IMG/VR virus record: IMGVR_UViG_3300030331_001975
Coordinates: 1-40,116 of that record
Length of the DNA: 40,116 bases
Direction: 5' to 3' (one strand)
Origin: a virus
In this document: positions 6,429 to 12,796 of the stretch, one piece after another
Numbering within the stretch: the first letter of the stretch is position 1
How the letters are laid out: the number at the start of each line of letters is the position of its first letter
Position numbers and translations under genes: made by a program
Notes under the pieces: model-generated
What the model was told of the DNA's origin: nothing
Database searches by the model: none
Seen by the model: only the letters and a program-made list of their open reading frames with translations

Positions 6429-8160
6429 CTTCTACTTTAGCTATCTCTCGATACCTTCCGTTAACTGGATTGAACTGCATCGTAACATTGCCAAGAGAAC
6501 CTTGCCAACCCCATCTTGCTTTCCAGTTATGAATCTGAACTCCATCATCTCCTCTGTAAACTGTAATCCCTGTGTCTGCTTTAGAAAACCATGCCATTGA
6601 TTTAGCTATGTCGACTCCTGTGCATACATTCTTTTTGCCATCCCTAATTTGTGGCTTGGTCGGATGACTTACAAAAAATACTAAGACATCATGTTGCTTT
6701 GCAAACAACTGAACTTTAGTAAGCATGTCAGATACCATGTCTGTTTCTAACGCATACTTAGTGTCAGTCTGAATAAAGTTAAACGGATCGATGACTAGAA
6801 TCCTTGCACCGACTCTCTGTACCGCATTCGCCCCCTTCTCCAAGATGCTTTCAATCGTAGGTATATCGCCATCCATATAGTCTTGAAACAAGATATGATC
6901 TTTAATCCATGACTCTGCATAGTCCTTTTCTTCTTGTGTCATTCGCGTGTTAACGCCTTTAAAGAAGGGTTTGCCTGTAAGTATTTGTGCTATCTGTACT
7001 GCATGAAGATGAGGTGGCTTTTCAAAACTACAGAAACAAGTCTTCCAACCATTGTTGCTAGCTACATTGACTATTAACTGGTCAATAAAAGCTGACTTGC
7101 CATCCCCGGGATATCCTGTTACGACAAATAAATTTCCTGTGCTAAGAGTAAACAGCTTATCCACAGAAGCAAAACCTGTTGAAACTCCAGTAGGCATACC
7201 TTTCTCGTACAGAGATTGGAAGTCCTCTGAGTAATGATCAATAGAGTTTAATCCATGTAATGGTATCGGCTCTGCATTAAGTATCGACTGCTTTAAATCA
7301 TACTTGCCTTTTGCTATTAGCAAATCATTAGCATCTTTCTCGCCTTGGAAATCCACACGATAGCACCTTGCTTTATTTAATCGTCTAGATAATTCGTCAG
7401 CTAACACATCACCAGACACATCATTATCTGTTGCCAGTATAATCTTTTCTACACCCTCAAACTTTTGCCTGTCTTCCCAAACGTATTTAAATCTACCGTC
7501 CTCTGATGCATCGACTTTATTGTTAGTAATCTTTGATGGCGCACCATTTGGTACAGAATAAACTTCTACGTTCATATAATCATGGAAGGCTGTCTTGATT
7601 GCTAAGGCATCTAACTCTCCTTCGGTAATTACAATGGTGTTTTCTAAATCGGGTAGCTTTCTATCTTTGACATTTGTGCCCCACAACCTAGTTGCATTGC
7701 CATCCCACCAGAATCTTTTATCTTCGGCATCTCTATATTTGATAGCTTCAATATCCCCTTCTGCTGTGCGGTAGACAAAACCTATGACTGGTTTATATTT
7801 ATTTGCACCTGATCCGCCAATCGCTGTGCCGTAAGACAAAGCTACCTCTGGACTTATCTTTCTGCTTTTAAGAAATAAAGCGCCAACGCTTCTCAAATCA
7901 TTGACAGGCTCATCTATTTTAGTGACAGGCTTTGGTGTTGGCTTGACTGCTCTTAGTCTTGTTTGAGTTTTCTTTGGCACGATTCCGTTCTCACCGCAGT
8001 GATGGCAGTTGTAAATAATCTTTTCGCTTTCTATATTGACTGATAAGGGTTTATCCCTTTTATGTTTTGATCGGGTATCTTGACAAAGTGGACAGGCGAT
8101 TTTGTGTTGTCCCAAGCTAAGGGAATAGGTAGACGACTCTACCGCTGTGTTGACATCCAT
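6406..8160 (-). CDS. DNA primase-helicase, T7 gp4/Twinkle type
   Basis: This 584-residue protein joins a primase and a hexameric RecA-fold helicase. A zinc-binding domain has CPLC (C23, C26) and CHHC (C52, C55). The TOPRIM primase core shows TEGELD (179-184) and ATDND (243-247). The helicase has Walker A GYPGDGKS (349-356) and Walker B ILVIDPF (454-460). It ends in an acidic tail with a terminal aromatic (DDFDWEI), like the T7 gp4 tail that contacts DNA polymerase. The SD is CGGAGA about 8 nt upstream. It should unwind DNA and prime lagging-strand synthesis at the fork. No DNA polymerase gene is in the window. Confidence 0.95.
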   Translation of the reverse strand: MDVNTAVESSTYSLSLGQHKIACPLCQDTRSKHKRDKPLSVNIESEKIIYNCHHCGENGIVPKKTQTRLRAVKPTPKPVTKIDEPVNDLRSVGALFLKSRKISPEVALSYGTAIGGSGANKYKPVIGFVYRTAEGDIEAIKYRDAEDKRFWWDGNATRLWGTNVKDRKLPDLENTIVITEGELDALAIKTAFHDYMNVEVYSVPNGAPSKITNNKVDASEDGRFKYVWEDRQKFEGVEKIILATDNDVSGDVLADELSRRLNKARCYRVDFQGEKDANDLLIAKGKYDLKQSILNAEPIPLHGLNSIDHYSEDFQSLYEKGMPTGVSTGFASVDKLFTLSTGNLFVVTGYPGDGKSAFIDQLIVNVASNNGWKTCFCSFEKPPHLHAVQIAQILTGKPFFKGVNTRMTQEEKDYAESWIKDHILFQDYMDGDIPTIESILEKGANAVQRVGARILVIDPFNFIQTDTKYALETDMVSDMLTKVQLFAKQHDVLVFFVSHPTKPQIRDGKKNVCTGVDIAKSMAWFSKADTGITVYRGDDGVQIHNWKARWGWQGSLGNVTMQFNPVNGRYREIAKVEDDFDWEI

Positions 8161-8178
8161 AATTTTCTCCGCTAAATT

Positions 8179-8207
8179 ATTATAATAACTTACTAGTAAG
8201 TAGTAAC
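8179..8207 (-). promoter_or_regulatory. Possible promoter for the primase-helicase gene
   Basis: On the minus strand TATAAT (8184-8179) has a weak GTTACT 17 nt upstream (8207-8202). The predicted start is about 7 nt further on, just before the SD. The spacer is almost filled by a perfect palindrome, so the site looks controllable. The weak -35 keeps confidence low. Confidence 0.35.
8188..8201. promoter_or_regulatory. 14-bp perfect palindrome (operator candidate)
   Basis: ACTTACTAGTAAGT is identical on both strands and lies between the proposed -35 and -10 of the primase-helicase promoter. The related string AGTAAGTA occurs at 8195-8202 and again at 8238-8245. A dimeric repressor, perhaps the ribbon-helix-helix-like protein at 5705, is a plausible ligand. 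Confidence 0.45.
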
Positions 8208-8233
8208 CTCCTTTAAAATAAACACTTAGTAAA

Positions 8234-8253
8234 TGTAGTAAGTAACTACTACA
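8234..8253. repeat. Inverted repeat at the 3' end of the 85-aa gene
   Basis: TGTAGTA (8234-8240) and TACTACA (8247-8253) flank AGTAAC. The repeat overlaps the stop of the 8249-8506 gene and shares AGTAAGTA with the palindrome 33 nt away. It may be part of the same operator cluster or a weak RNA hairpin; no T-tract follows on the minus strand. Confidence 0.4.
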
Positions 8254-8506
8254 CTAAAGTATCTATCTCCCTTGCAATATTGTTGGCTAATTTCTTTCTT
8301 GAAATTAATGGATAATTAGTTAGTGCCATGATTGATTTCACCGCACCTTGATGATTGATCTTTAAACTGTCGCATAAATCTAGAAAGTCCTCACTCTTTA
8401 AATATTGCATGGCATCAGTGGATTTATTCAAATCTTTACTGGCAATATCTCTTACTGCTTGTTTAAAAATTGCTCTGATTAATTTACTGTCATCACCACT
8501 AGCCAT
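8249..8506 (-). CDS. Small helical hypothetical protein, likely leaderless
   Basis: An 85-residue, mostly helical protein (MASGDDSKLIRAIFKQAV start). It is first in the leftward operon, upstream of the primase-helicase. No SD precedes the ATG; a TTGATA/TAGTAT promoter with a 17-nt spacer places the transcription start on the A of the ATG. No family is recognised. Its position as first gene next to an operator cluster would suit a small regulator or replication accessory protein. Confidence 0.7.
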   Translation of the reverse strand: MASGDDSKLIRAIFKQAVRDIASKDLNKSTDAMQYLKSEDFLDLCDSLKINHQGAVKSIMALTNYPLISRKKLANNIAREIDTLV

Positions 8507-8512
8507 TTATAA

Positions 8513-8541
8513 ATACTAATACACAAGTTGCATATTATCAA
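8513..8541 (-). promoter_or_regulatory. Leftward sigma70-like promoter
   Basis: On the minus strand TTGATA (8541-8536) and TAGTAT (8518-8513) are separated by 17 nt. Six nt separate the -10 box from the ATG at 8506, predicting a leaderless mRNA for the 85-aa gene and the downstream primase-helicase. Confidence 0.6.
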
Positions 8542-8556
8542 CCTATGATTTATTAT
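8528..8556 (+). promoter_or_regulatory. Rightward sigma70-like promoter for the DNA metabolism operon
   Basis: TTGCAT (8528-8533) and TATTAT (8551-8556) are 17 nt apart; an overlapping consensus TATAAT lies at 8556-8561. The predicted start near 8563 gives a short leader before the SD GAGGGA (8575-8580). It overlaps the leftward promoter, so the two may compete. Confidence 0.55.
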
Positions 8557-8586
8557 ATAATATCATAATTATGTGAGGGATTATAA

Positions 8587-8847
8587 ATGAGTTATCAGAT
8601 AGAAAAAGATATTCCGTTGCCTAAACGTACAGGCAGACCTAAAAAATACCCTATAAACATAGAGGAATTACAGGTTGGAGAGATGATAAAAGTACCTATG
8701 GCTGAGGATAATTATTATGAAGATGCATTATTAATTAGAAATTTTGTATCGGCTTACAAAAATAAATCAAAAAGAAAATTTGCTACTCGCAGAATTACTG
8801 AAGATGAATACGGTGTCAATGGCATAGGCATATGGAGGTTAGAATAA
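8587..8847 (+). CDS. DUF7303-like small protein, copy 1
   Basis: An 86-residue protein with the pattern EKDIPLPKRTGRPKKYP, VGEMIKVPM in the middle and a terminal GIWRLE. The adjacent gene has the same order of motifs, so the two are paralogues. I recall this pattern as the DUF7303 family of small phage proteins with no known function; that name is from memory. The SD is GAGGGA 6 nt upstream. It is the first gene of the rightward DNA metabolism operon, and the basic N-terminus hints at nucleic-acid contact. Confidence 0.7.
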   Translation: MSYQIEKDIPLPKRTGRPKKYPINIEELQVGEMIKVPMAEDNYYEDALLIRNFVSAYKNKSKRKFATRRITEDEYGVNGIGIWRLE

Positions 8848-9137
8848 TGCATAAGATAGATAAGAATATACCATTTCCTAGCGACATGATTCTTCGCAAC
8901 ACAAAAGCTGAAAGATATCCTTGGAAACAAATGGATGTAGGAGATAGTGTTAAGATACCCATGAGGGAAAAAGAAGATGTTGATAAGTTCCGCAACAGGG
9001 TTTGTGCTAGCTATAGAAGATATGGCAATGAGCAGAATCCAATGAAAAGATTTACTTACAGATTTTTAAAAGACCCAGATGGTCGCATTGATGGTCTTAG
9101 AGTCTGGAGACTACACGACTACGATGTTCACGAATGA
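8847..9137 (+). CDS. DUF7303-like small protein, copy 2
   Basis: A 96-residue paralogue of the preceding protein: DKNIPFP, then YPWKQMDVGDSVKIPM, a basic middle (KRFTYRF) and terminal LRVWRL. The start at 8847 is chosen because GGAGG (8834-8838) lies 8 nt upstream and the ATG overlaps the previous stop (TAATG). The frame is open to an earlier ATG at 8832 that has no SD. Its end overlaps the nuclease start by 4 nt. Function unknown. Confidence 0.72.
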   Translation: MHKIDKNIPFPSDMILRNTKAERYPWKQMDVGDSVKIPMREKEDVDKFRNRVCASYRRYGNEQNPMKRFTYRFLKDPDGRIDGLRVWRLHDYDVHE

Positions 9138-10021
9138 AATATACTAACAAGCATGACATCCCTAAAGAGATTATTAGGGCAATAGAAAATGACCAGTACA
9201 CTAGGGGTAACTCTGACATAAGTGTAACTGGTTTATTGCAACCTCCTAGAATCAGATTGTTAGAGCGAAAACATCATGATGATATTGTTCTAGATTATTC
9301 AGATGAGACTTGGAAAATACTAGGTCAAGCTGTACATGCAATATTAGAAAGGGCAAATGAAAACTATGATGACACTATTACAGAGCAAAGATTGTTTGCA
9401 GACATAGAAGGATGGACTGTTAGTGGTCAGACAGATAGCTTGGCTGTGCATGATAAGATTCTTAAAGATTATAAAGTTACTTCAGTATGGACTGTGGTCA
9501 ACGCTTTGAAGGAAGGCAAGTCTGATTGGGAGAAACAGCTTAACTGTTATGCATATCTCTACAAGCACAACACTGGAGAAACCATTAACCAGTTAAATAT
9601 TATTGCGATAGCTCGCGACTGGAATCGAAGGGAGTTGCAGAGAAGAGGCGGTGATTATCCAAAGAGCAGTATCATTACTATTGATATACCGCTGTGGTCT
9701 GAGCAAGAACAGTTGCAGTTTTTTAAAGATAGAGTTTCTTTTCATAGGTCTTCTGAATTCAAACATAGTATGGATGGTGAGTTACCGCTATGTTCTGATG
9801 AAGACAGGTGGAAAAGAGAGGACACTTTTCGTGTGATAAAGAAGGGTAGGAAAAGAGCAATTAGAGTTTTACCTAGTCTGAAAGAAGCCGAAGAGTTTTT
9901 GGGGAGTAACGAAGATGGTTTATCTATAGAGATTTCTAAAGGTGAATCAATTAGATGCGGTGCATACTGCAATGTTGCTCAATTTTGTAACCAGTATAAA
10001 GAGGAGTTAGCGAATGGATGA
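9134..10021 (+). CDS. PD-(D/E)XK superfamily nuclease (Cas4/RecB-like exonuclease)
   Basis: This 295-residue protein shows GQAVHAILE (64-72, the His-containing helix of RecB-like nucleases), GQTD (98-101) and KDYKVTS (111-117), giving the D-x(n)-DxK catalytic arrangement (D101, D112, K114), then a Q-x3-Y helix (QLNCYAYL). The C-terminal region has PLCSDEDRW and RCGAYCNVAQFC, Cys spacing that could hold an iron-sulfur cluster as in Cas4/AddB nucleases. Next to an annealing protein it probably resects DNA ends for recombination. It overlaps both neighbours by a few bases. Cluster binding is inferred. Confidence 0.82.
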   Translation: MKYTNKHDIPKEIIRAIENDQYTRGNSDISVTGLLQPPRIRLLERKHHDDIVLDYSDETWKILGQAVHAILERANENYDDTITEQRLFADIEGWTVSGQTDSLAVHDKILKDYKVTSVWTVVNALKEGKSDWEKQLNCYAYLYKHNTGETINQLNIIAIARDWNRRELQRRGGDYPKSSIITIDIPLWSEQEQLQFFKDRVSFHRSSEFKHSMDGELPLCSDEDRWKREDTFRVIKKGRKRAIRVLPSLKEAEEFLGSNEDGLSIEISKGESIRCGAYCNVAQFCNQYKEELANG

Positions 10022-10751
10022 CAAAGCATTAGATGCACTTTTATCTAAACCTACTTATCAAACTATATGGAATACACTTAGTAAAGTAGATTGTAACGAT
10101 CATATTGAAAAGAAAATGAACCTAAGTTATTTATCTTGGGCATGGGCGTGGGGTGTTTTGATGGATCATTATCCCGATGCAGTAATTGATTTTTATCATG
10201 ATCCGCAAACAAATTTACCTTGTGTATTTTTTCCAGACAAGACTGCTGAAGTTAGATGCAGAGTTTCTATAGGTTCTGTAACCAGAGAAATGTGGTTGCC
10301 TGTTATGGACAACAGAAACAATGCCAAAGTTAATCCAAATTCTAGAGATGTTAGTGACGCCAAGATGCGATGCTTGGTAAAGACTCTAGCACTTTTTGGA
10401 TTAGGGCATTACATCTATGCGGGAGAGGATTTACCTCCAAGTGAAAAAGAAGAGAAGGTTGAAGAGAAAGTTGTCAAAGCTGAAAAGCCTAAGAAGCAAC
10501 CAGTAAAAGAAGAAACAAAGGACTGGACATCAGACCCTAAGAAATATGCTGACACATTTGTTACACCTATGTTAGCGTTGATTGATAAAGCTGAAGATGT
10601 TGTATCCTTAAAAGAGTTGTTTGTTAATAACAAAAGTCACTTCAAGGTTCTTGAGGAACAAGTGCCAGAAGAATACAAAAAGTTAATTGACAAATTTATG
10701 AAGAAAACAAATGCATTTGAAAAGGAGATTGGTGATGCAGATACAAAGTGA
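10014..10751 (+). CDS. DUF1071-type single-strand annealing protein (Sak-like)
   Basis: A 245-residue protein whose N-terminal 140 residues match the DUF1071 annealing-protein pattern: LSYLSWAWAWGVLMDHYPDA (43-62), a beta-rich middle ending in LPVMD, then DAKMRCLVKTLALFGLG and YIYAGEDLP. Phage proteins of this kind anneal complementary single strands. A Lys/Glu-rich linker follows (about 145-170), then a helical C-terminus. The upstream exonuclease and downstream SSB-like gene complete a typical phage recombination set. The start overlaps the nuclease stop by 8 nt. Confidence 0.87.
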   Translation: MDDKALDALLSKPTYQTIWNTLSKVDCNDHIEKKMNLSYLSWAWAWGVLMDHYPDAVIDFYHDPQTNLPCVFFPDKTAEVRCRVSIGSVTREMWLPVMDNRNNAKVNPNSRDVSDAKMRCLVKTLALFGLGHYIYAGEDLPPSEKEEKVEEKVVKAEKPKKQPVKEETKDWTSDPKKYADTFVTPMLALIDKAEDVVSLKELFVNNKSHFKVLEEQVPEEYKKLIDKFMKKTNAFEKEIGDADTK

Positions 10752-11064
10752 TGGACAGATATTTACAAACAATTTTAAATCTGGAGATAAACAACCAGAT
10801 TGGACAGGATCAATTAAGTTAAGTAGAGAACTACTTAAAGGTTTAGTTACTAAGGTTAAAGAGGGGGGCGAAGCTGAAGTTAGAGTTGCCCTTTGGGATA
10901 GAACGTCAAGGGATGGCAACGAATACAAGTATGCCCGATTTGATTTACCACAACCAAAGAAAGAGGAGGTCAATAATGTACCCCAAGAAAGTAAACCTAA
11001 TGAGGGAGGACATGATAACAGACAACAGTCCGACCCTTTCGCCAACGAAGATATCCCTTTTTAG
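10735..11064 (+). CDS. SSB-like protein with acidic DIPF tail
   Basis: A 109-residue protein: about 75 residues that look beta-rich, a flexible polar linker, and the terminus DPFANEDIPF. That ending matches the acidic tail of single-stranded DNA-binding proteins, which recruits partner enzymes. ATG 10735 is chosen because AAGGAGAT lies about 8 nt upstream; the frame is open to an earlier ATG at 10711 without an SD. It overlaps the annealing-protein gene by 17 nt. The body is shorter than bacterial SSB and the OB-fold is inferred. The tail is encoded by DNA also read in another frame by the next gene. Confidence 0.7.
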   Translation: MQIQSDGQIFTNNFKSGDKQPDWTGSIKLSRELLKGLVTKVKEGGEAEVRVALWDRTSRDGNEYKYARFDLPQPKKEEVNNVPQESKPNEGGHDNRQQSDPFANEDIPF

Positions 11065-11281
11065 AAAGATGTACGCAAAGGGAATAATACAAGAGATAGA
11101 GGAAGTTACTAATCCGCAAGACTTTCATAACTTTCTTTCATCTTACAATGCTTTGACTAAACAATTGGAGAATGTGCGTGATCCATTAAAGACTACACCG
11201 CACAAGTTGTTGATCGATTACTTGCAGTATGTGATTGACAAGAACCAAAGGGAAGCAGAGCAAACAGCATTGGGTGTTTGA
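10976..11281 (+). CDS. Hypothetical protein overlapping the SSB-like gene
   Basis: A 101-residue protein. ATG 10976 is chosen because GAGGAGGT (10963-10970) lies 5 nt upstream, the strongest SD in this area; this makes an 89-nt out-of-frame overlap with the SSB-like gene. In-frame ATGs at 11012 and 11069 give shorter alternatives. From residue 22 it reads SPTKISLFRKMYAKG, then a helical region rich in charged residues. No family is recognised. It may be a recombination or replication accessory protein by context. Confidence 0.62.
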   Translation: MYPKKVNLMREDMITDNSPTLSPTKISLFRKMYAKGIIQEIEEVTNPQDFHNFLSSYNALTKQLENVRDPLKTTPHKLLIDYLQYVIDKNQREAEQTALGV

Positions 11282-11363
11282 TTAGACCAAAGTGACTCCA
11301 TACTTAAGTTGCAGGCTTGATCCACCTGTGGTCGCAACGGATCATTAAATAACGGAGGATAAA

Positions 11364-11675
11364 ATGGCGATAAAAATTATAGATAATAATCCTTATAAAG
11401 GGTGTTTTAGAGGAACAGAGATAAATTATTTTGCAGTGAAAGTTTCTTTTTCAGAAAATGAATTTAAGTTGATGGAGCACTTTGAAGAAGAATTAGATAT
11501 GAAAATGACAGACCAAATCGAATATGTTTTGAATGGTTTATTTCCTAAAACTAGAGAAGCTTACTGTAGCTTTATGAAGGATGGCGTTAAAAAAAAGTAT
11601 GAACAAATAAGAAAAGATGCTACTAAAAATGAAGCATTTACTATAGATAAGATTAGTAAAGTGCAAAGGGGGTAA
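11364..11675 (+). CDS. Hypothetical protein
   Basis: A 103-residue charged protein with GGAGGA (11355-11360) ahead of the ATG. It has a beta-like start (NYFAVKVSFSENEF) followed by helices. The 82-nt gap before it contains several overlapping short inverted repeats, for example TGATCC (11318-11323) with GGATCA (11339-11344), but no clear terminator or promoter. No family is recognised. Confidence 0.68.
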   Translation: MAIKIIDNNPYKGCFRGTEINYFAVKVSFSENEFKLMEHFEEELDMKMTDQIEYVLNGLFPKTREAYCSFMKDGVKKKYEQIRKDATKNEAFTIDKISKVQRG

Positions 11676-11679
11676 TCAA

Positions 11680-12018
11680 ATGGAAGAAAAAGAATTGTGG
11701 ATGGAAAAAATTAGAGGTCTCGCTCCTGTCTTAGAGAAAGCAGAGATAGAAGTTCATAATGAGAAGGCAAACTTGCAGAGACTTATGGCTCGACTGAAGA
11801 CAGAAGCTATCTCTCATGGCAATAAATCAGTTGCTTCACAAGAAACATACGCAGAAAATCAAGATGTAATCTATCAATCTAGATTGAATGTAGGCATTGC
11901 ACAAGGACACTTGATGTCAGTCAAGGTGCAGATAGATGCTTTAAAGATTGGCTTTGAAGAGTGGAGAACTAAAAAGGTAAACGAGAGGGAAGAGCGCAAG
12001 AGGTATGATGGCGATTAA
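11680..12018 (+). CDS. Coiled-coil hypothetical protein of the recombination operon
   Basis: A 112-residue protein, almost all helix and heptad-like (RGLAPVLEKAEIEVHNEKA, later YQSRLNVGIAQGHLMSVKVQ), ending in a basic EERKRYDGD tail. Similar-looking small helical proteins sit beside recombination genes in many phages, but I cannot give a name. It starts 4 nt after the previous stop, whose last codons supply an AAGGGGG-type SD. Structural or DNA-binding scaffolding is possible but unproven. Confidence 0.7.
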   Translation: MEEKELWMEKIRGLAPVLEKAEIEVHNEKANLQRLMARLKTEAISHGNKSVASQETYAENQDVIYQSRLNVGIAQGHLMSVKVQIDALKIGFEEWRTKKVNEREERKRYDGD

Positions 12019-12033
12019 TATTTTTGATAGTTT

Positions 12034-12053
12034 CTGTTGTATTTTTACAGCAG
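12034..12053. other. Intergenic stem-loop with TACAGCAGGG
   Basis: CTGTTGTA (12034-12041), loop TTTT and TACAGCAG (12046-12053) form an 8-bp stem with one G-U pair in the 84-nt gap before the next gene. The 3' arm belongs to the 14-nt string TTTTTACAGCAGGG shared with 4803-4816. No T-tract follows, so a terminator is unlikely. Confidence 0.45.
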
Positions 12054-12061
12054 GGTGTTAT

Positions 12062-12080
12062 AAAAAAATATTTACCCGTC
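12062..12080 (-). repeat. Inverted copy of the dispersed AAATATTT motif
   Basis: The minus strand reads GACGGGTAAATATTTTTTT, matching the motif at 4787 and 5191. It lies just after the TACAGCAGGG stem-loop and 22 nt before the next start codon. Confidence 0.45.
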
Positions 12081-12102
12081 CATTATCTTTAGGGAGTTTG
12101 TT

Positions 12103-12444
12103 ATGAAAGCTAGCAGTGCGAAAGCAAAAGGGAGAAAGTTACAGCAATGGTTTACTAATTTGTTGATTGATAAACTTAATTTAGATAAAGAAGATTTAGA
12201 AAGTAGACCGATGGGCAGTCAAGGAGAGGATATTATACTTGGCAAACAGTCCAGAGATAAGTTTCCATATTCTATTGAATGCAAGAATCAAGAGGCGGTA
12301 AACATCTGGAAAGCCTATCAGCAAGCTGAAGATAACTGCAAAGGCTACGAGCCTTTGGTAATAATAAAAAGGAACAGAAGCAAAACTCTAGCAGTAGTAG
12401 AAGCGGAGCATTTTGTTTCTCTTATGGTGAACAAAGATGATTGA
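12103..12444 (+). CDS. PD-(D/E)XK endonuclease, possible resolvase
   Basis: A 113-residue protein with a basic N-terminus, then GSQGEDIIL (38-46) and SIECKN (57-62), giving the D43 / E59-x-K61 arrangement of a small PD-(D/E)XK nuclease, followed by WKAYQQAEDN and a PLVIIKRNRS strand. Small enzymes of this sort in phages may cut branched DNA, as Holliday-junction resolvases do. The SD is AGGGAG about 9 nt upstream. It overlaps the next gene by 8 nt. The nuclease fold is likely; the exact substrate is inferred. Confidence 0.78.
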   Translation: MKASSAKAKGRKLQQWFTNLLIDKLNLDKEDLESRPMGSQGEDIILGKQSRDKFPYSIECKNQEAVNIWKAYQQAEDNCKGYEPLVIIKRNRSKTLAVVEAEHFVSLMVNKDD

Positions 12445-12796
12445 ACTTTACGAAAAGAAACTAAACAAAAGAAAGCGAGATTGGTGGGAGTGGCACAAGA
12501 GTAATCCGCGTGTATGGCTTTTGTTTGAGCAGTACACATTTGAAGCGATCAATAGTGGCAGAAAGAATTACTCACATTGGGCTATCATTAATAGGATTAG
12601 ATGGAACGAAGAGATAGAAACAAAAGGTGGTGACTTTAAGATAAGCAACGACTACATATCTTTTTACGCAAGACTATTCCATGCAAGATATCCAGAACAT
12701 AATGGGTTCTTTAAGTTAAAGCTATTGAAAGAAGAAAAAGAAATAGAGTTTTTAGAGTCCAAGGGTTATGACAGGAACGTCAGATTGTTTTCTTAA
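12437..12796 (+). CDS. Conserved phage hypothetical protein
   Basis: A 119-residue basic protein. The segments WWEWHKSNPRVWLLFEQYTF, AIINRIRW, FKISNDYISFYARLF and a late GFFKL follow a pattern I remember from many phage hypothetical proteins near replication genes; its function is not known. Seven Trp residues are notable. It overlaps the upstream nuclease and, at its 3' end, the convergent giant gene by 45 nt, so rightward and leftward mRNAs meet here without a terminator between them. Confidence 0.75.
   Translation: MIELYEKKLNKRKRDWWEWHKSNPRVWLLFEQYTFEAINSGRKNYSHWAIINRIRWNEEIETKGGDFKISNDYISFYARLFHARYPEHNGFFKLKLLKEEKEIEFLESKGYDRNVRLFS

Noticed and set aside
9134-10021. Cas4 of a CRISPR system
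   Set aside because: The nuclease has Cas4/RecB-like motifs but sits with phage recombination genes and no other cas gene or array is present.
10683-11045. 120-codon minus-strand open frame
   Set aside because: Opposite to the SSB-like gene with its matched SD and DIPF ending; Ser/Leu/Cys-rich translation is typical of antisense shadow.
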